From the NCBI RefSeq assembly GCF_000834015.1, contig NZ_JXQI01000060.1, positions 148,849-212,848 of the forward strand: a DNA stretch of 64,000 nucleotides. Direction: 5' to 3'. Source of the stretch: Prevotella pectinovora (GTDB taxonomy: Bacteria; Bacteroidota; Bacteroidia; Bacteroidales; Bacteroidaceae). Below, one piece after another: positions 48,806 through 57,206 of this stretch; within the stretch, counting starts at the first letter, position 1, and every line of letters begins with the position of its first letter. Both the position numbers and the translations under genes were made by a program. The notes beneath the pieces were generated by a model. It was not told the DNA's origin. It was given only the letters and a program-made list of their open reading frames with translations, and did not search any database.

Positions 48806-51610
48806 ATGGACAGAAAGGTAAAGAAGGTTCTGGCAACCACAATGATGATGGTCGTCCCTGTGATAGGGACAATGGCCGCCGACATCATCGGCAAAGTGAC
48901 CGACGCAAAGTCGAATGAGGCTCTCATAGGAGCTACGGTGCAGGTGGACGGCACCGATTTCATTGCCGCTACTGACATTGACGGCAACTTCAAGCTTACA
49001 GGATTGGATTCAAACGCCAAGTACTCGCTGACGATAAAGTACGTGGCATACGAGAATAAAAAAATTGACGGGGTTCTGGCGAGTGACCAGCCTCAGATGA
49101 TTAGCGTAGCGCTGACGCCCGAAGAACAGACGCTGGGTGAAGTCACCGTAACCGGGATCGCACGGAGAAACACGGAAACGGCTATGGTGCAAGTAGCGAA
49201 GAACAGTCCCGTCATAGTGAACAACGTCTCGGCACAGGAAATAGGAAAGACACAGGACTCCAATGCGGGAGAGGTGATCAGACGTGTGCCGGGCGTAAGC
49301 CTCATCGATGACAAGTTCGTGATGGTGCGCGGCTTGTCGCAGAGATACAACAATGTGTGGATAAACGGTGGGGCGGCACCAAGCTCTGAGGCTGATTCGA
49401 GGGCTTTCTCCTTCGACCTCATACCGAGCGCACAGATCGACAACATGCAGATCGTGAAAACGCCGTCACCGGAATATCCTGCCGACTACACCGGTGGATT
49501 CATCGTGGTGAACACCAAAGACATACCGGCAGAAAGCATCACGCAGGTGCAGGTGGGCGGCAACTGGAACACGACATCGGTGTTCCACGACTTCACACAT
49601 GCCAAGGGTTCGGCAACTGATTTCCTCGGATTCGACAACGGCATGAGAAGTCTCAACGGGGGATTCAATGCCTCACTCCGCCCTATCGGCAACGGAGGAA
49701 CGGACCTGACGGGGAACGGACTGAACAATGATTGGACAACAAAGAGCATGAAGCCTTTCGGCGACCTGAAACTGTCGGCAAACATCGGCAGAAGATGGAA
49801 ACTGGGCAGAAACCATCTTGGAATGATTGCCGCATTGAACTACACAAACGAATACCGCACGTTCAGTGATATGCAGAACAACCAGTTCGGTGTGTACGAC
49901 GAGCGCAACGACCGTTCCATATACCTGAGCAACTCTCTCGACAACCAGTATAACCACAACGCCCGTCTCGGCGCTATGCTCAATCTGACGCTGCTCACTG
50001 CCGGAGGCAACAGCAAGTTCCAGATGAAAAACATCTTCAACCAGCTGGGCAACGACCGCTACACGTTCAGACAGGGAGTGGACGAACAGAACAACGACAC
50101 TCGCTCGGCGGAATATTACTATCGTAGCCGCACGACATACAACGGACAGTTCACGGGCAAGCATACGCTGAACGACGATGAACTGGACTGGAGTCTCAGC
50201 TACTCTTATGCCAACCGCAACGTGCCTGACCGCCGACGCTATCTGCAGAACGACGCTCTGGAGACGGGAACGATACAGCTGACCACAGGAAACGACATCT
50301 CGAGGGAATGGACAAAGCTCGACGAGCATATACTGTCGGCTGCAGTAAACGACAAACACGACTTCGACCTGAACGGATGGAGACCATCCATAAAGGTTGG
50401 TGCATACGGTGAATACCGTACACGTGAATACAAGACTCGCGAGTTCATATACAACTGGGAGCCGGAAAACAACACTCTGCCTGCGGACTTCCGCAAAAGC
50501 GATTTACCTACACTGCTGAGCAACAGTGACAACTTCGGACAGGACAAGCTGTATCTGCTGGAAGAGCCGAACATGAGAGACAACTATAAGGGACACAACA
50601 CTATGGGGGCAGGATATCTCGCTGCCACCATACCCCTTGGCAAACTGAACGTATATGCCGGCGTGCGCTATGAATACGACAAGATGGAACTGGTGACCAA
50701 CACCCGCGACGACCGCCCGAGCCCGTTGAGCCATTTCTATAAATACAGCGACCTTTTCCCGTCGCTCAACACCACATACAAAATCTCCGACAAACACCAG
50801 CTGCGCCTCTCATACGGCAAGACGGTGAACCGCCCGGAGTTCCGCGAAGTGTCACCGTCGGTATTCTACGACTTCGACCTCGCCGCCGACGTGAAGGGAA
50901 ATACGGAACTGACACCATGCTACGTGCAGAACCTCGACCTGCGCTACGAGTTCTACCCATCAAGAGGCGAACTGATCTCTGTGGCACTGTTCTACAAATA
51001 TTTCGACGCTCCGATAGAATGGACATATACCCTCTCTGGCGGCAACAGACTGATATACTCTTACACAAATGCCGACCACGCAAACAACTACGGTATAGAG
51101 GTGGACATAAAGAAAGACCTCTCGTTTATCGGACTGCCGAACTTCAGTTGGTCGTTCAACGGAGCACTGATAAAGAGCAGAGTGAACTTCAGCGGCACTA
51201 CGCTGATGGAAAACCGTCCTATGCAAGGCCAGTCGCCATATCTCGTGAATACGGGAATCTTCTACAAGAACGAAAAGCTGCAACTCGATGCCGCCCTACT
51301 CTACAACCGCATCGGAAAAAGAATCATCGGTGTGGGACGCAGCGAAGGAACGACAAGTGGCAACGAGGCGCTCAGAGTGCCCGACAGCTACGAGATGCCA
51401 CGCGACGTGCTCGACCTGTCAGTATCGAAGAAATTCGGAACACATTGGGAGGTGAAGGCAAACATACGCGACATTCTCGCCCAGAGGGTTTACTACAAGG
51501 AATTCGTGACGGCAACTCTCAACGACGGCACCACAAAGAAGGTGGAGCAGATAACGAGAAGTTTCAAGCCTGGCCGCAACATCGGTCTGAGCATCACCTA
51601 TAAACTCTAA
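48806..51610 (+). CDS. TonB-dependent outer-membrane receptor
   Basis: A 934-residue outer-membrane receptor with signal peptide (to about residue 25), a carboxypeptidase-regulatory-like beta domain (IIGKVTDAKSNEALIGATVQVDGT), a plug domain (GEVIRRVPGVSLIDDKFVMVRGLSQRYNNVWINGG) and a C-terminal 22-strand barrel of the outer-membrane beta-barrel family ending RNIGLSITYKL. It is not a SusC: no SusC-specific N-terminal signature and no SusD partner are present. The next gene, a surface lipoprotein with a right-handed beta-helix look, is the likely partner. The substrate is unknown. The TonB box is not obvious. Confidence 0.93.
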   Translation: MDRKVKKVLATTMMMVVPVIGTMAADIIGKVTDAKSNEALIGATVQVDGTDFIAATDIDGNFKLTGLDSNAKYSLTIKYVAYENKKIDGVLASDQPQMISVALTPEEQTLGEVTVTGIARRNTETAMVQVAKNSPVIVNNVSAQEIGKTQDSNAGEVIRRVPGVSLIDDKFVMVRGLSQRYNNVWINGGAAPSSEADSRAFSFDLIPSAQIDNMQIVKTPSPEYPADYTGGFIVVNTKDIPAESITQVQVGGNWNTTSVFHDFTHAKGSATDFLGFDNGMRSLNGGFNASLRPIGNGGTDLTGNGLNNDWTTKSMKPFGDLKLSANIGRRWKLGRNHLGMIAALNYTNEYRTFSDMQNNQFGVYDERNDRSIYLSNSLDNQYNHNARLGAMLNLTLLTAGGNSKFQMKNIFNQLGNDRYTFRQGVDEQNNDTRSAEYYYRSRTTYNGQFTGKHTLNDDELDWSLSYSYANRNVPDRRRYLQNDALETGTIQLTTGNDISREWTKLDEHILSAAVNDKHDFDLNGWRPSIKVGAYGEYRTREYKTREFIYNWEPENNTLPADFRKSDLPTLLSNSDNFGQDKLYLLEEPNMRDNYKGHNTMGAGYLAATIPLGKLNVYAGVRYEYDKMELVTNTRDDRPSPLSHFYKYSDLFPSLNTTYKISDKHQLRLSYGKTVNRPEFREVSPSVFYDFDLAADVKGNTELTPCYVQNLDLRYEFYPSRGELISVALFYKYFDAPIEWTYTLSGGNRLIYSYTNADHANNYGIEVDIKKDLSFIGLPNFSWSFNGALIKSRVNFSGTTLMENRPMQGQSPYLVNTGIFYKNEKLQLDAALLYNRIGKRIIGVGRSEGTTSGNEALRVPDSYEMPRDVLDLSVSKKFGTHWEVKANIRDILAQRVYYKEFVTATLNDGTTKKVEQITRSFKPGRNIGLSITYKL

Positions 51611-51639
51611 GAGCATACCCCTTCTATATAATCCAGAAT

Positions 51640-51715
51640 TCCCAGAAGACCTAGAAAGCCTAGAATATCTTGAAAGTCTATAATAGGCTAGAATATCTAG
51701 AAAGCCTAGCCTCAA
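51640..51715. repeat. CTAG-rich repeats between receptor and lipoprotein genes
   Basis: CTAG occurs five times in about 65 bp, in repeats of the form AGAAAGCCTAGAATATCT. GGCTAG (51686-51691) can pair with CTAGCC (51706-51711). No promoter is seen here, so the two genes are probably one transcript with this structured spacer. Confidence 0.55.
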
Positions 51716-51745
51716 CAAAAAAACTATTATTCTAAATAATAAATT

Positions 51746-53245
51746 ATGAACAAGACAAAATTTTACGGATGCCTTGGCATCCTCGCACTTGCAGGAACAA
51801 TGTTAACTGCGTGCAGCGATGATGATGACAACAACGGAAAGAACAATGCCTCCACTGCCGTATGGACAGTAAACGGCGGCATCAACGCCTGCGACCACGT
51901 GCTCTTCACGGAGAGCGACAAAGCAGGCAGCAAAGAGGTGAACGACAACGGAACCCAGATTGGAAACGGTGACCAGGAGTTCGTGTTCACAGGAAAGCAG
52001 ACTCTGAAGAAAGGTACATATATTCTGAAAGGTTGGGTGTACATCGCCGACGGCGCTGAACTGACTATCGAACCGGGAACCGTTATCAAGGGCGACAAAG
52101 ACACCAAGGCCGCCCTCATAGCAGAGCGTGGCGGAAAGCTAATAGCCCAGGGTTCTGAGACACAGCCTATCGTATTCACTTCTGAGCAGGCTGCCGGCAG
52201 CCGCCGTCCTGGCGACTGGGGTGGCATCATCATCTGCGGCAAGGCTCGCACAAACGCCACTGAACAGCAGATTGAAGGCGGTCCGCGCACAAAGCACGGT
52301 GGCAACGACGACAACGACAACTCTGGTGTGCTGAGCTACGTGCGCATCGAGTTCGCCGGCTATCCGTTCGCAACGGACCAGGAAATCAACGGACTCACTC
52401 TCGGCTCCGTGGGAAAGCAGACAAAAATCGACCACGTACAGGTGTCTTACTCTAACGATGACTCCTACGAGTGGTTCGGCGGTACTGTTGACTGCAAATA
52501 CCTCATCGCCTATAAAGGATGGGACGACGACTTCGATACCGACAACGGATTCAGCGGCCATGTGCAGTATGGTCTCTCCATCCGCGACCCGAAGATTGCC
52601 GACAAGTCTATGAGCAACGGATTCGAAAGCGACAACAACGCAAAGGGAACAAACGCTGACCCTCACACCTCTGCCGTATTCTCGAACATCACCTTCGTGG
52701 GTCCTAAGGCTGGTGCAGCTGACTTCGTAAACGACGCTTCATATATCACAGCTGGCAGCATGAACCCTAACAACGGTTCTGGTCTCGGACGCTTCCAGAG
52801 CGGTATGCAAATCCGCCGCGACTCTCATCTGAGCTGCTTCAACTCAGTGATAGTAGGCTGGCCCGTAGGTCTTATCCTCGACAACGACCTGGGTGACACC
52901 CAGGGTGCAGCAACATCAGCTTTGCTAAAACTGCAGAACATCTATATGACTAACGTTGACGCCATCGGAACTGACAAGAACAAGGTGCTCAGCAATCCTG
53001 AAAACGATTCTTTCTCAGCGAAGTTCTTCCTCGCACAGCCGGGCAACGTATACTCTCAGGCTGCAACAGGATGGTTTGACATGACTGGCTACCGTCCTCT
53101 CGCCGGCAGTCCGCTGCTCACTGGAGCTTCATTCACAGACGCTCTGCTCGCAGGATTCGAGAAAGTGGCATACGTGGGAGCATTCGGAGGAACCGACTGG
53201 ACTGCAAACTGGACTAACTTCGACCCGCAGAACACAAACTACTAA
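51746..53245 (+). CDS. Surface lipoprotein with beta-helix-type repeats
   Basis: A 499-residue lipoprotein. The signal peptide ends in LTAC with Cys23, directly followed by SDDDD, the acidic export signal that sends Bacteroidota lipoproteins to the outer face of the outer membrane. The body (about 60-480) has features of a right-handed parallel beta-helix: KGTYILKGWVYIADGAELTIEPGTVIKGD, GSETQPIVFTSEQ, LSYVRIEFAGYPF and TKIDHVQVSYSNDDSYEWFGG. It is the likely partner of the upstream TonB receptor. The ligand is unknown. It is followed by a strong terminator. Confidence 0.88.
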   Translation: MNKTKFYGCLGILALAGTMLTACSDDDDNNGKNNASTAVWTVNGGINACDHVLFTESDKAGSKEVNDNGTQIGNGDQEFVFTGKQTLKKGTYILKGWVYIADGAELTIEPGTVIKGDKDTKAALIAERGGKLIAQGSETQPIVFTSEQAAGSRRPGDWGGIIICGKARTNATEQQIEGGPRTKHGGNDDNDNSGVLSYVRIEFAGYPFATDQEINGLTLGSVGKQTKIDHVQVSYSNDDSYEWFGGTVDCKYLIAYKGWDDDFDTDNGFSGHVQYGLSIRDPKIADKSMSNGFESDNNAKGTNADPHTSAVFSNITFVGPKAGAADFVNDASYITAGSMNPNNGSGLGRFQSGMQIRRDSHLSCFNSVIVGWPVGLILDNDLGDTQGAATSALLKLQNIYMTNVDAIGTDKNKVLSNPENDSFSAKFFLAQPGNVYSQAATGWFDMTGYRPLAGSPLLTGASFTDALLAGFEKVAYVGAFGGTDWTANWTNFDPQNTNY

Positions 53246-53268
53246 ATCTTAATAACCTGTAATATTGA

Positions 53269-53305
53269 TGAGGGTGTGTCGTTTTTGACATACCCTCATT
53301 TTTTT
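53269..53305 (+). terminator. Terminator of the TonB receptor/lipoprotein operon
   Basis: TGAGGGTGTGTC (53269-53280) pairs with GACATACCCTCA (53287-53298) with one G-T pair, followed by seven T. Confidence 0.9.
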
Positions 53306-53491
53306 GATTCCGTTCAGCCAATAGACCATTTAACTCCAATCTACAAGTAGTACGTTTATCCCCAAACAGCAAGTAGTCCCTTTGGGGTGAGGTTAGCTAA
53401 AATACACTCTTCCCAAACTATATTATGGGACATACCATAGGTTAAAACCCACCTTGAATAATAGGGAATCATACCAAAAGAGCGGCTTCAT

Positions 53492-53594
53492 TTATACCCG
53501 AAAGGGTGTAATATAAATCTTGAATATTAATTTTATACCCGAAAGGGTGTAAATAAATATAATAATTACTATATTTGCACCCTAAAGGGTATAA
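53492..53594 (+). promoter_or_regulatory. Three phased operators and promoter of the Hip-like operon
   Basis: Palindromic sites built on TATACCCGAAAGGGTGTA lie at 53492-53511 and 53533-53552, and an inverted diverged copy (GCACCCTAAAGGGTATA) at 53575-53594. Starts are 41 and 42 bp apart, four helical turns. The -7 box TATATTTG (53570-53577) overlaps site 3, and the -33 region falls in site 2. This fits cooperative autorepression by the HTH protein encoded next. Confidence 0.85.
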
Positions 53595-53598
53595 TTAT

Positions 53599-53817
53599 AT
53601 GGAGAACAGTTTATCGGGATTTGTAAAGGAAATGCGAAAGCAGTTCGGACTGACACAGATTGACCTTGCAGAGAAATCGGGTGTTGGACTGAGATTCGTG
53701 CGCGAACTGGAACAGGGAAAGACAACGCTCCGTCTGGACAAGGTGAACCAGGTGCTTGCCCTGTTCGGCAGACAGGTGGGAGCGGTCAGAATAGGAAATG
53801 AGGAGGATAAAGCATGA
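53599..53817 (+). CDS. HipB-like HTH antitoxin/repressor
   Basis: A 72-residue Xre-family DNA-binding protein (FVKEMRKQFGLTQIDLAEKSGVGLRFVRELEQGKTTLRLDKVNQVLALFG), the size and form of HipB antitoxins. The start at 53599 is chosen because the eight codons upstream lie inside operator 3. The stop overlaps the next start (ATGA at 53814-53817), which couples translation. By analogy with HipB it should repress its own operon at the three operators and take part in neutralising the kinase. Confidence 0.92.
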   Translation: MENSLSGFVKEMRKQFGLTQIDLAEKSGVGLRFVRELEQGKTTLRLDKVNQVLALFGRQVGAVRIGNEEDKA

Positions 53818-54143
53818 AAACAGGAAAAGTCTATATGCATGACCGTCTTGCCGGCACGCTGACGGAAGACGAGACGGGATTCACTTTCAGATACGACAGC
53901 GCTTATCTCGATTCTGACAATGCGGAAGCGATAAGTCTCACTATGCCGCTGACAAACAAGGAATACCATGACACGGTGTTGTTTCCGTTTTTCGACGGAC
54001 TGATTCCTGAGGGGTGGCTGCTCGACATAGCGGAAAAGAGTTGGAAGATAAACCAGCGCGACAGGATGTCGCTGCTCATGGCATGCTGCAAAGACTGCAT
54101 CGGAGCAGTGAGTGTGGTACCTATTGAAGAAGAAAGGGAATAA
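53814..54143 (+). CDS. HipA N-terminal-domain protein (HipS-like)
   Basis: A 109-residue protein corresponding only to the N-terminal subdomain-1 of HipA (KVYMHDRLAGTLTEDETGFTFRYDSAYL, ISLTMPLTNKEY, LFPFFDGLIPEGWLLDIAEKSWKI, DCIGAVSVVP). In full-length HipA this is fused to the kinase core; here it is a separate gene, as in the tripartite HipBST systems, where HipS acts as the antitoxin for the kinase HipT. It overlaps hipB-like by 4 bp and ends 2 bp before the kinase gene. Confidence 0.9.
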   Translation: MKTGKVYMHDRLAGTLTEDETGFTFRYDSAYLDSDNAEAISLTMPLTNKEYHDTVLFPFFDGLIPEGWLLDIAEKSWKINQRDRMSLLMACCKDCIGAVSVVPIEEERE

Positions 54144-54145
54144 GG

Positions 54146-55084
54146 ATGGCAAAATGTCTATATTGCTACAAAGAGCTGAAAGAGGGACAGACTGACTATC
54201 ATCCCTCATGCGCAAAAAAACTGTATGGGGTGAAGACGGCACCGGTGCTGCCATACAACAGGAGCCAGATTGGAGAACTGGCAAAGAGAGTGGTGAGAGC
54301 ACAGACCACGCTGACCGGAGTGCAGGCGAAACTGTCGCTCGACGTGAACCATGGCCAGAAGAACGAACCTGACCGCTTCACCATCGTGGGTCTGTGGGGA
54401 CGCTTCATACTGAAGCCCCAGACCGATACCTACCGTTCGCTGCCTGAACTGGAAGACCTGACCATGCATATGGCAGAAGCAGCGAAAATCGCAGTAGTGC
54501 CTCACGGGCTGATAAGATTCGACGACGGTGAACTGTGTTACATAACGCGGAGGATTGACCGCCAACCCGACGGCAGCAAAACGGCAATGGAAGACATGTG
54601 CCAGTTGTCGGAGCGACTGACGGAATACAAATACAAGGGTTCGTATGAGCAGATAGCGAAGCTGATAAAGAAGTATTCGGCGGTGCCACAGCTCGATCTG
54701 GTGAATTTCTGGGAGGTGGTGGTCTTCTCATGGATAACGGGAAACTCCGATATGCATCTGAAGAATTTCTCGCTATACAAGACCCCTCTGGGATTCTGTC
54801 TCACTCCTGCCTACGACCTGTTGTCTACTCTGATAGTGATGCCACAGGACACGGAAGAGCTGGCGTTGACACTGAACGGAAAGAAAAGGAAGATAAAGAG
54901 GTCTGACTTCGAGAAGGCAATGACTGCATCGGGACTTAACGAGAAGGTGATACAGAACATGGCTAACAAGTTCGGCAAGGCAATATCAAAATGGATCGAC
55001 CTCATAGACAACTCTTTCCTGCCAAACGAAATGAAACGGGAATACAAAAGACTTATCATCAAAAGGGTGATAATGATGAGATGA
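54146..55084 (+). CDS. HipA-family Ser/Thr kinase (HipT-like toxin) with zinc-binding N-terminus
   Basis: A 312-residue kinase core of the HipA family. Known toxins of this family phosphorylate aminoacyl-tRNA synthetases (HipA: GltX; E. coli HipT: TrpS). Residues 4-22 form a Cys-x2-Cys...His-x2-Cys knuckle absent from E. coli HipA. The Gly-rich loop reads TTLTGVQAKLS (54-64), with threonines where serine autophosphorylation occurs in relatives. Catalytic Asp202 and Asn207 lie in NSDMHLKNF, and the metal-binding Asp224 in AYDLLST. The subdomain-1 portion is encoded separately upstream. The target is unknown; both gltX and trpS happen to be present in this window, but that is not evidence. Confidence 0.9.
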   Translation: MAKCLYCYKELKEGQTDYHPSCAKKLYGVKTAPVLPYNRSQIGELAKRVVRAQTTLTGVQAKLSLDVNHGQKNEPDRFTIVGLWGRFILKPQTDTYRSLPELEDLTMHMAEAAKIAVVPHGLIRFDDGELCYITRRIDRQPDGSKTAMEDMCQLSERLTEYKYKGSYEQIAKLIKKYSAVPQLDLVNFWEVVVFSWITGNSDMHLKNFSLYKTPLGFCLTPAYDLLSTLIVMPQDTEELALTLNGKKRKIKRSDFEKAMTASGLNEKVIQNMANKFGKAISKWIDLIDNSFLPNEMKREYKRLIIKRVIMMR

Positions 55085-55202
55085 CAAAGGATAATCCATG
55101 GTACGGCAATAACACGCCATCACACAAAATGTGATAACACACTAAACAGCCTGATGACCGATTGGGGATAAACCCCAGACGGAGAGGAAACATACTCTGA
55201 AC

Positions 55203-55247
55203 AAAAAAGGCCGGAGGAACATCATGTCCACCGACCTTCTTTTTTTA
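55203..55247. terminator. Bidirectional terminator after the Hip-like operon
   Basis: AAGG-CGG-GGA pairs with TCC-CCG-CCTT through symmetric single mismatches, with A-run and T-run on either side. It serves the converging outer-membrane gene too. Confidence 0.65.
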
Positions 55248-55291
55248 TCCCTTACCCATAAGGCAATGGGGAATTAACCGTTCAGCACTTA

Positions 55292-55933
55292 TCAGAAATA
55301 ATATGCTGCTGAAATCTGCCAAGCGTTAGACTTGCCTTCGCTGTCGAGCAGATTCTTGATAGTCTCTGTAGCAACGCTCTTTCCTGTCACCTCACCGGTC
55401 TTGCCACAAGCGATGTTGTAGTTGAAACCAATCTCCAGATGATTGATGAGAGTAACGCCGGCACCAACGTTAACGCTGAAGTTCGTTGACTTCAACTTAT
55501 AGTTGGCAGCCTTCAGCATGTCGAAGTTCTTGTCACCGACGTTGAAACCGAACTGTGGACCGGCAGCAAGATAAACTCCGGCGATGTCTCCAAGACCAAA
55601 GGTATAGCGAAGGTTCACAGGGATGTTGATAGCCTGCTGCTTAACCTTGGTGTTGAGATCTGCCTCATATCCGCTTACCTCTCCCTTCAGTTTTGCCTCA
55701 CGCTGGTCGTAGAGAGCAGAAGCGTCGATTCCCAAACCCACTACAGGAAGAGTGAACTTTACAGACGGACCGATGAAGAATCCTGTACGGTTAGAGGCGT
55801 CGAGCACCTTGCTGTCCATAGACATATCAGTGATGTTGAGACCACCCTTGAGACCGAACTTGATCTGAGCCTGAGCCGGATTTGCTGTCATCATACCTAA
55901 TGCCACGAGGGCAAGAGCGAAAATCTTTTTCAT
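55292..55933 (-). CDS. Outer-membrane beta-barrel protein (porin family)
   Basis: A 213-residue predicted eight-stranded outer-membrane barrel. The signal peptide (MKKIFALALVALGMMTANPAQA) is followed by alternating strands (IKFGLKGGLNITDM, GFFIGPSVKFTLPVVGLGIDASALYDQ, NIPVNLRYTFGLGDIAGVYLAAGPQFGFN, LEIGFNYNIACGKT) and a terminal aromatic (ISAAYYF). It is of the OMP_b-brl_2 type. The role is unknown. It lies downstream of gldN in the same direction but separated by 190 bp with a terminator, so probably independent. Confidence 0.9.
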   Translation of the reverse strand: MKKIFALALVALGMMTANPAQAQIKFGLKGGLNITDMSMDSKVLDASNRTGFFIGPSVKFTLPVVGLGIDASALYDQREAKLKGEVSGYEADLNTKVKQQAINIPVNLRYTFGLGDIAGVYLAAGPQFGFNVGDKNFDMLKAANYKLKSTNFSVNVGAGVTLINHLEIGFNYNIACGKTGEVTGKSVATETIKNLLDSEGKSNAWQISAAYYF

Positions 55934-56063
55934 AAGCTTAATTTTGTTTTATGGTTAATATAGTTGTTATAATAAAACTAATGTCTGAATAATAAAAGCA
56001 GCAGTTCATCTTATCCTCCAATCGGCCATTAGCGCTTGCTTGGATTTTGGTATTTTATAAGCA

Positions 56064-56106
56064 GAAAGGACAAGCAAGTCTCACCCTGACGGCTCCTCGC
56101 TTGTCC
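56064..56106 (-). terminator. Terminator of the T9SS operon
   Basis: GGACAAGC (56068-56075) pairs with GCTTGTCC (56099-56106), followed by TTTCT on the minus strand, 18 bp after the gldN stop. Confidence 0.7.
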
Positions 56107-56123
56107 CCTTGTATATATGTTTC

Positions 56124-57179
56124 TTAGTGGCGCTGACGGCGCACCGACACCCTTGCTGACGATGAGCCTCCGCCAGAGGATGAAGAAGAGCTGCGACGTG
56201 ATTTCTTCTTTACAGTGGTCTGTTTGTCTTCCGTAGCCGATCCACCGGCACGACGGTTCTTCTTGCGCACCTTCTTTCCCTTCACGGTCTGCTGAGCCTT
56301 GGCGATGCTGTCGAGAGAATCCTTGAGCTGCTGGTCGCCCCAGATATTCTTCTCAAAGGCGATGAGCTCTCCCTCTATACGTTTCTGCTCCTTGGTCATG
56401 GCAGAGTCTGACTTGCAATACTGTGCGAGCGTCTTGCCGAGCATATTGGTGGTCTTGTATATCTTGCCGCGATACATGTTCTTGGTGAAATAATCATCAA
56501 GAGTCATCGTGGCGGCATTGTTCAAGTCGCTCGTCATTATTATCTGCTTGCTCAGATATGGGGCGATGTCGTCATACTTCACCCAGAAGAGCGGATAGGT
56601 CTGAGGAGCATCGCCGAAGTCGTCTTCTCTCGACATGATAGGACAGAGCGCTATCACCTTGGTGTGGAAGGTGGCTGAACGCTGGTCGTAGTAGGCACTC
56701 TCCTTTATGTAATACGACTTCACTTCCTTCGACGGTATGTCGCTGTTGTCGATGTTGATGCCGTTGCCCTTCTTTTCATAATATATATGATAATTGTCGA
56801 GGAATGCCAATGGCTTTATCTTCGATGCGTCGTTGAACACCTCGTTGCCGTCGAGCCTGTATTCATAGGCATTGATGCGCTGGCGCATCATGAGCTTGAA
56901 CATATAGGTGAAGAGGTTCATCTGTGAACCCACTGCCTCAACAGGATAGTAGAGTCCGGCATTGGCATCTTCGTTGAGGTCGATGATGCGATAGATGTCG
57001 CGGCGCCAAACCACGTCCTCGTCCATAGTGGCAGCGACGGGGAAGGATATCTGAGCCCTCGTCGTGATGTTCTGGGCGTTTGAGGTGGTCTGTTGCTGCT
57101 GTTTGCGGCGTGCGGCAGGCTGTGCGTTCGCCATTCCGGTGAGGCAAGCTGCGAATATTATTAGAAATATCTTCTTCAT
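56124..57179 (-). CDS. gldN: Type IX secretion component GldN/PorN
   Basis: A 351-residue periplasmic protein that with GldK forms the ring on the inner face of the outer membrane. The signal peptide (ACLTGMANA) is followed by the GldN core: ISFPVAATMDEDVVWRRDIYRIIDLNEDANAGLYYPVEAVGSQMNLFTYMFKLMMRQRI and the FWVKYDDIAPYLSKQ segment. The last 60 residues are a low-complexity Lys/Arg/Ser-rich tail (KKNRRAGGSATEDK through SSARVSVRRQRH) that looks like a species-specific extension. It is the last gene of the porP-gldKLMN operon, 27 bp after gldM. Confidence 0.97.
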   Translation of the reverse strand: MKKIFLIIFAACLTGMANAQPAARRKQQQQTTSNAQNITTRAQISFPVAATMDEDVVWRRDIYRIIDLNEDANAGLYYPVEAVGSQMNLFTYMFKLMMRQRINAYEYRLDGNEVFNDASKIKPLAFLDNYHIYYEKKGNGINIDNSDIPSKEVKSYYIKESAYYDQRSATFHTKVIALCPIMSREDDFGDAPQTYPLFWVKYDDIAPYLSKQIIMTSDLNNAATMTLDDYFTKNMYRGKIYKTTNMLGKTLAQYCKSDSAMTKEQKRIEGELIAFEKNIWGDQQLKDSLDSIAKAQQTVKGKKVRKKNRRAGGSATEDKQTTVKKKSRRSSSSSSGGGSSSARVSVRRQRH

Positions 57180-57206
57180 ATATCGTATATAGTTTTTCTC
57201 ATATTG

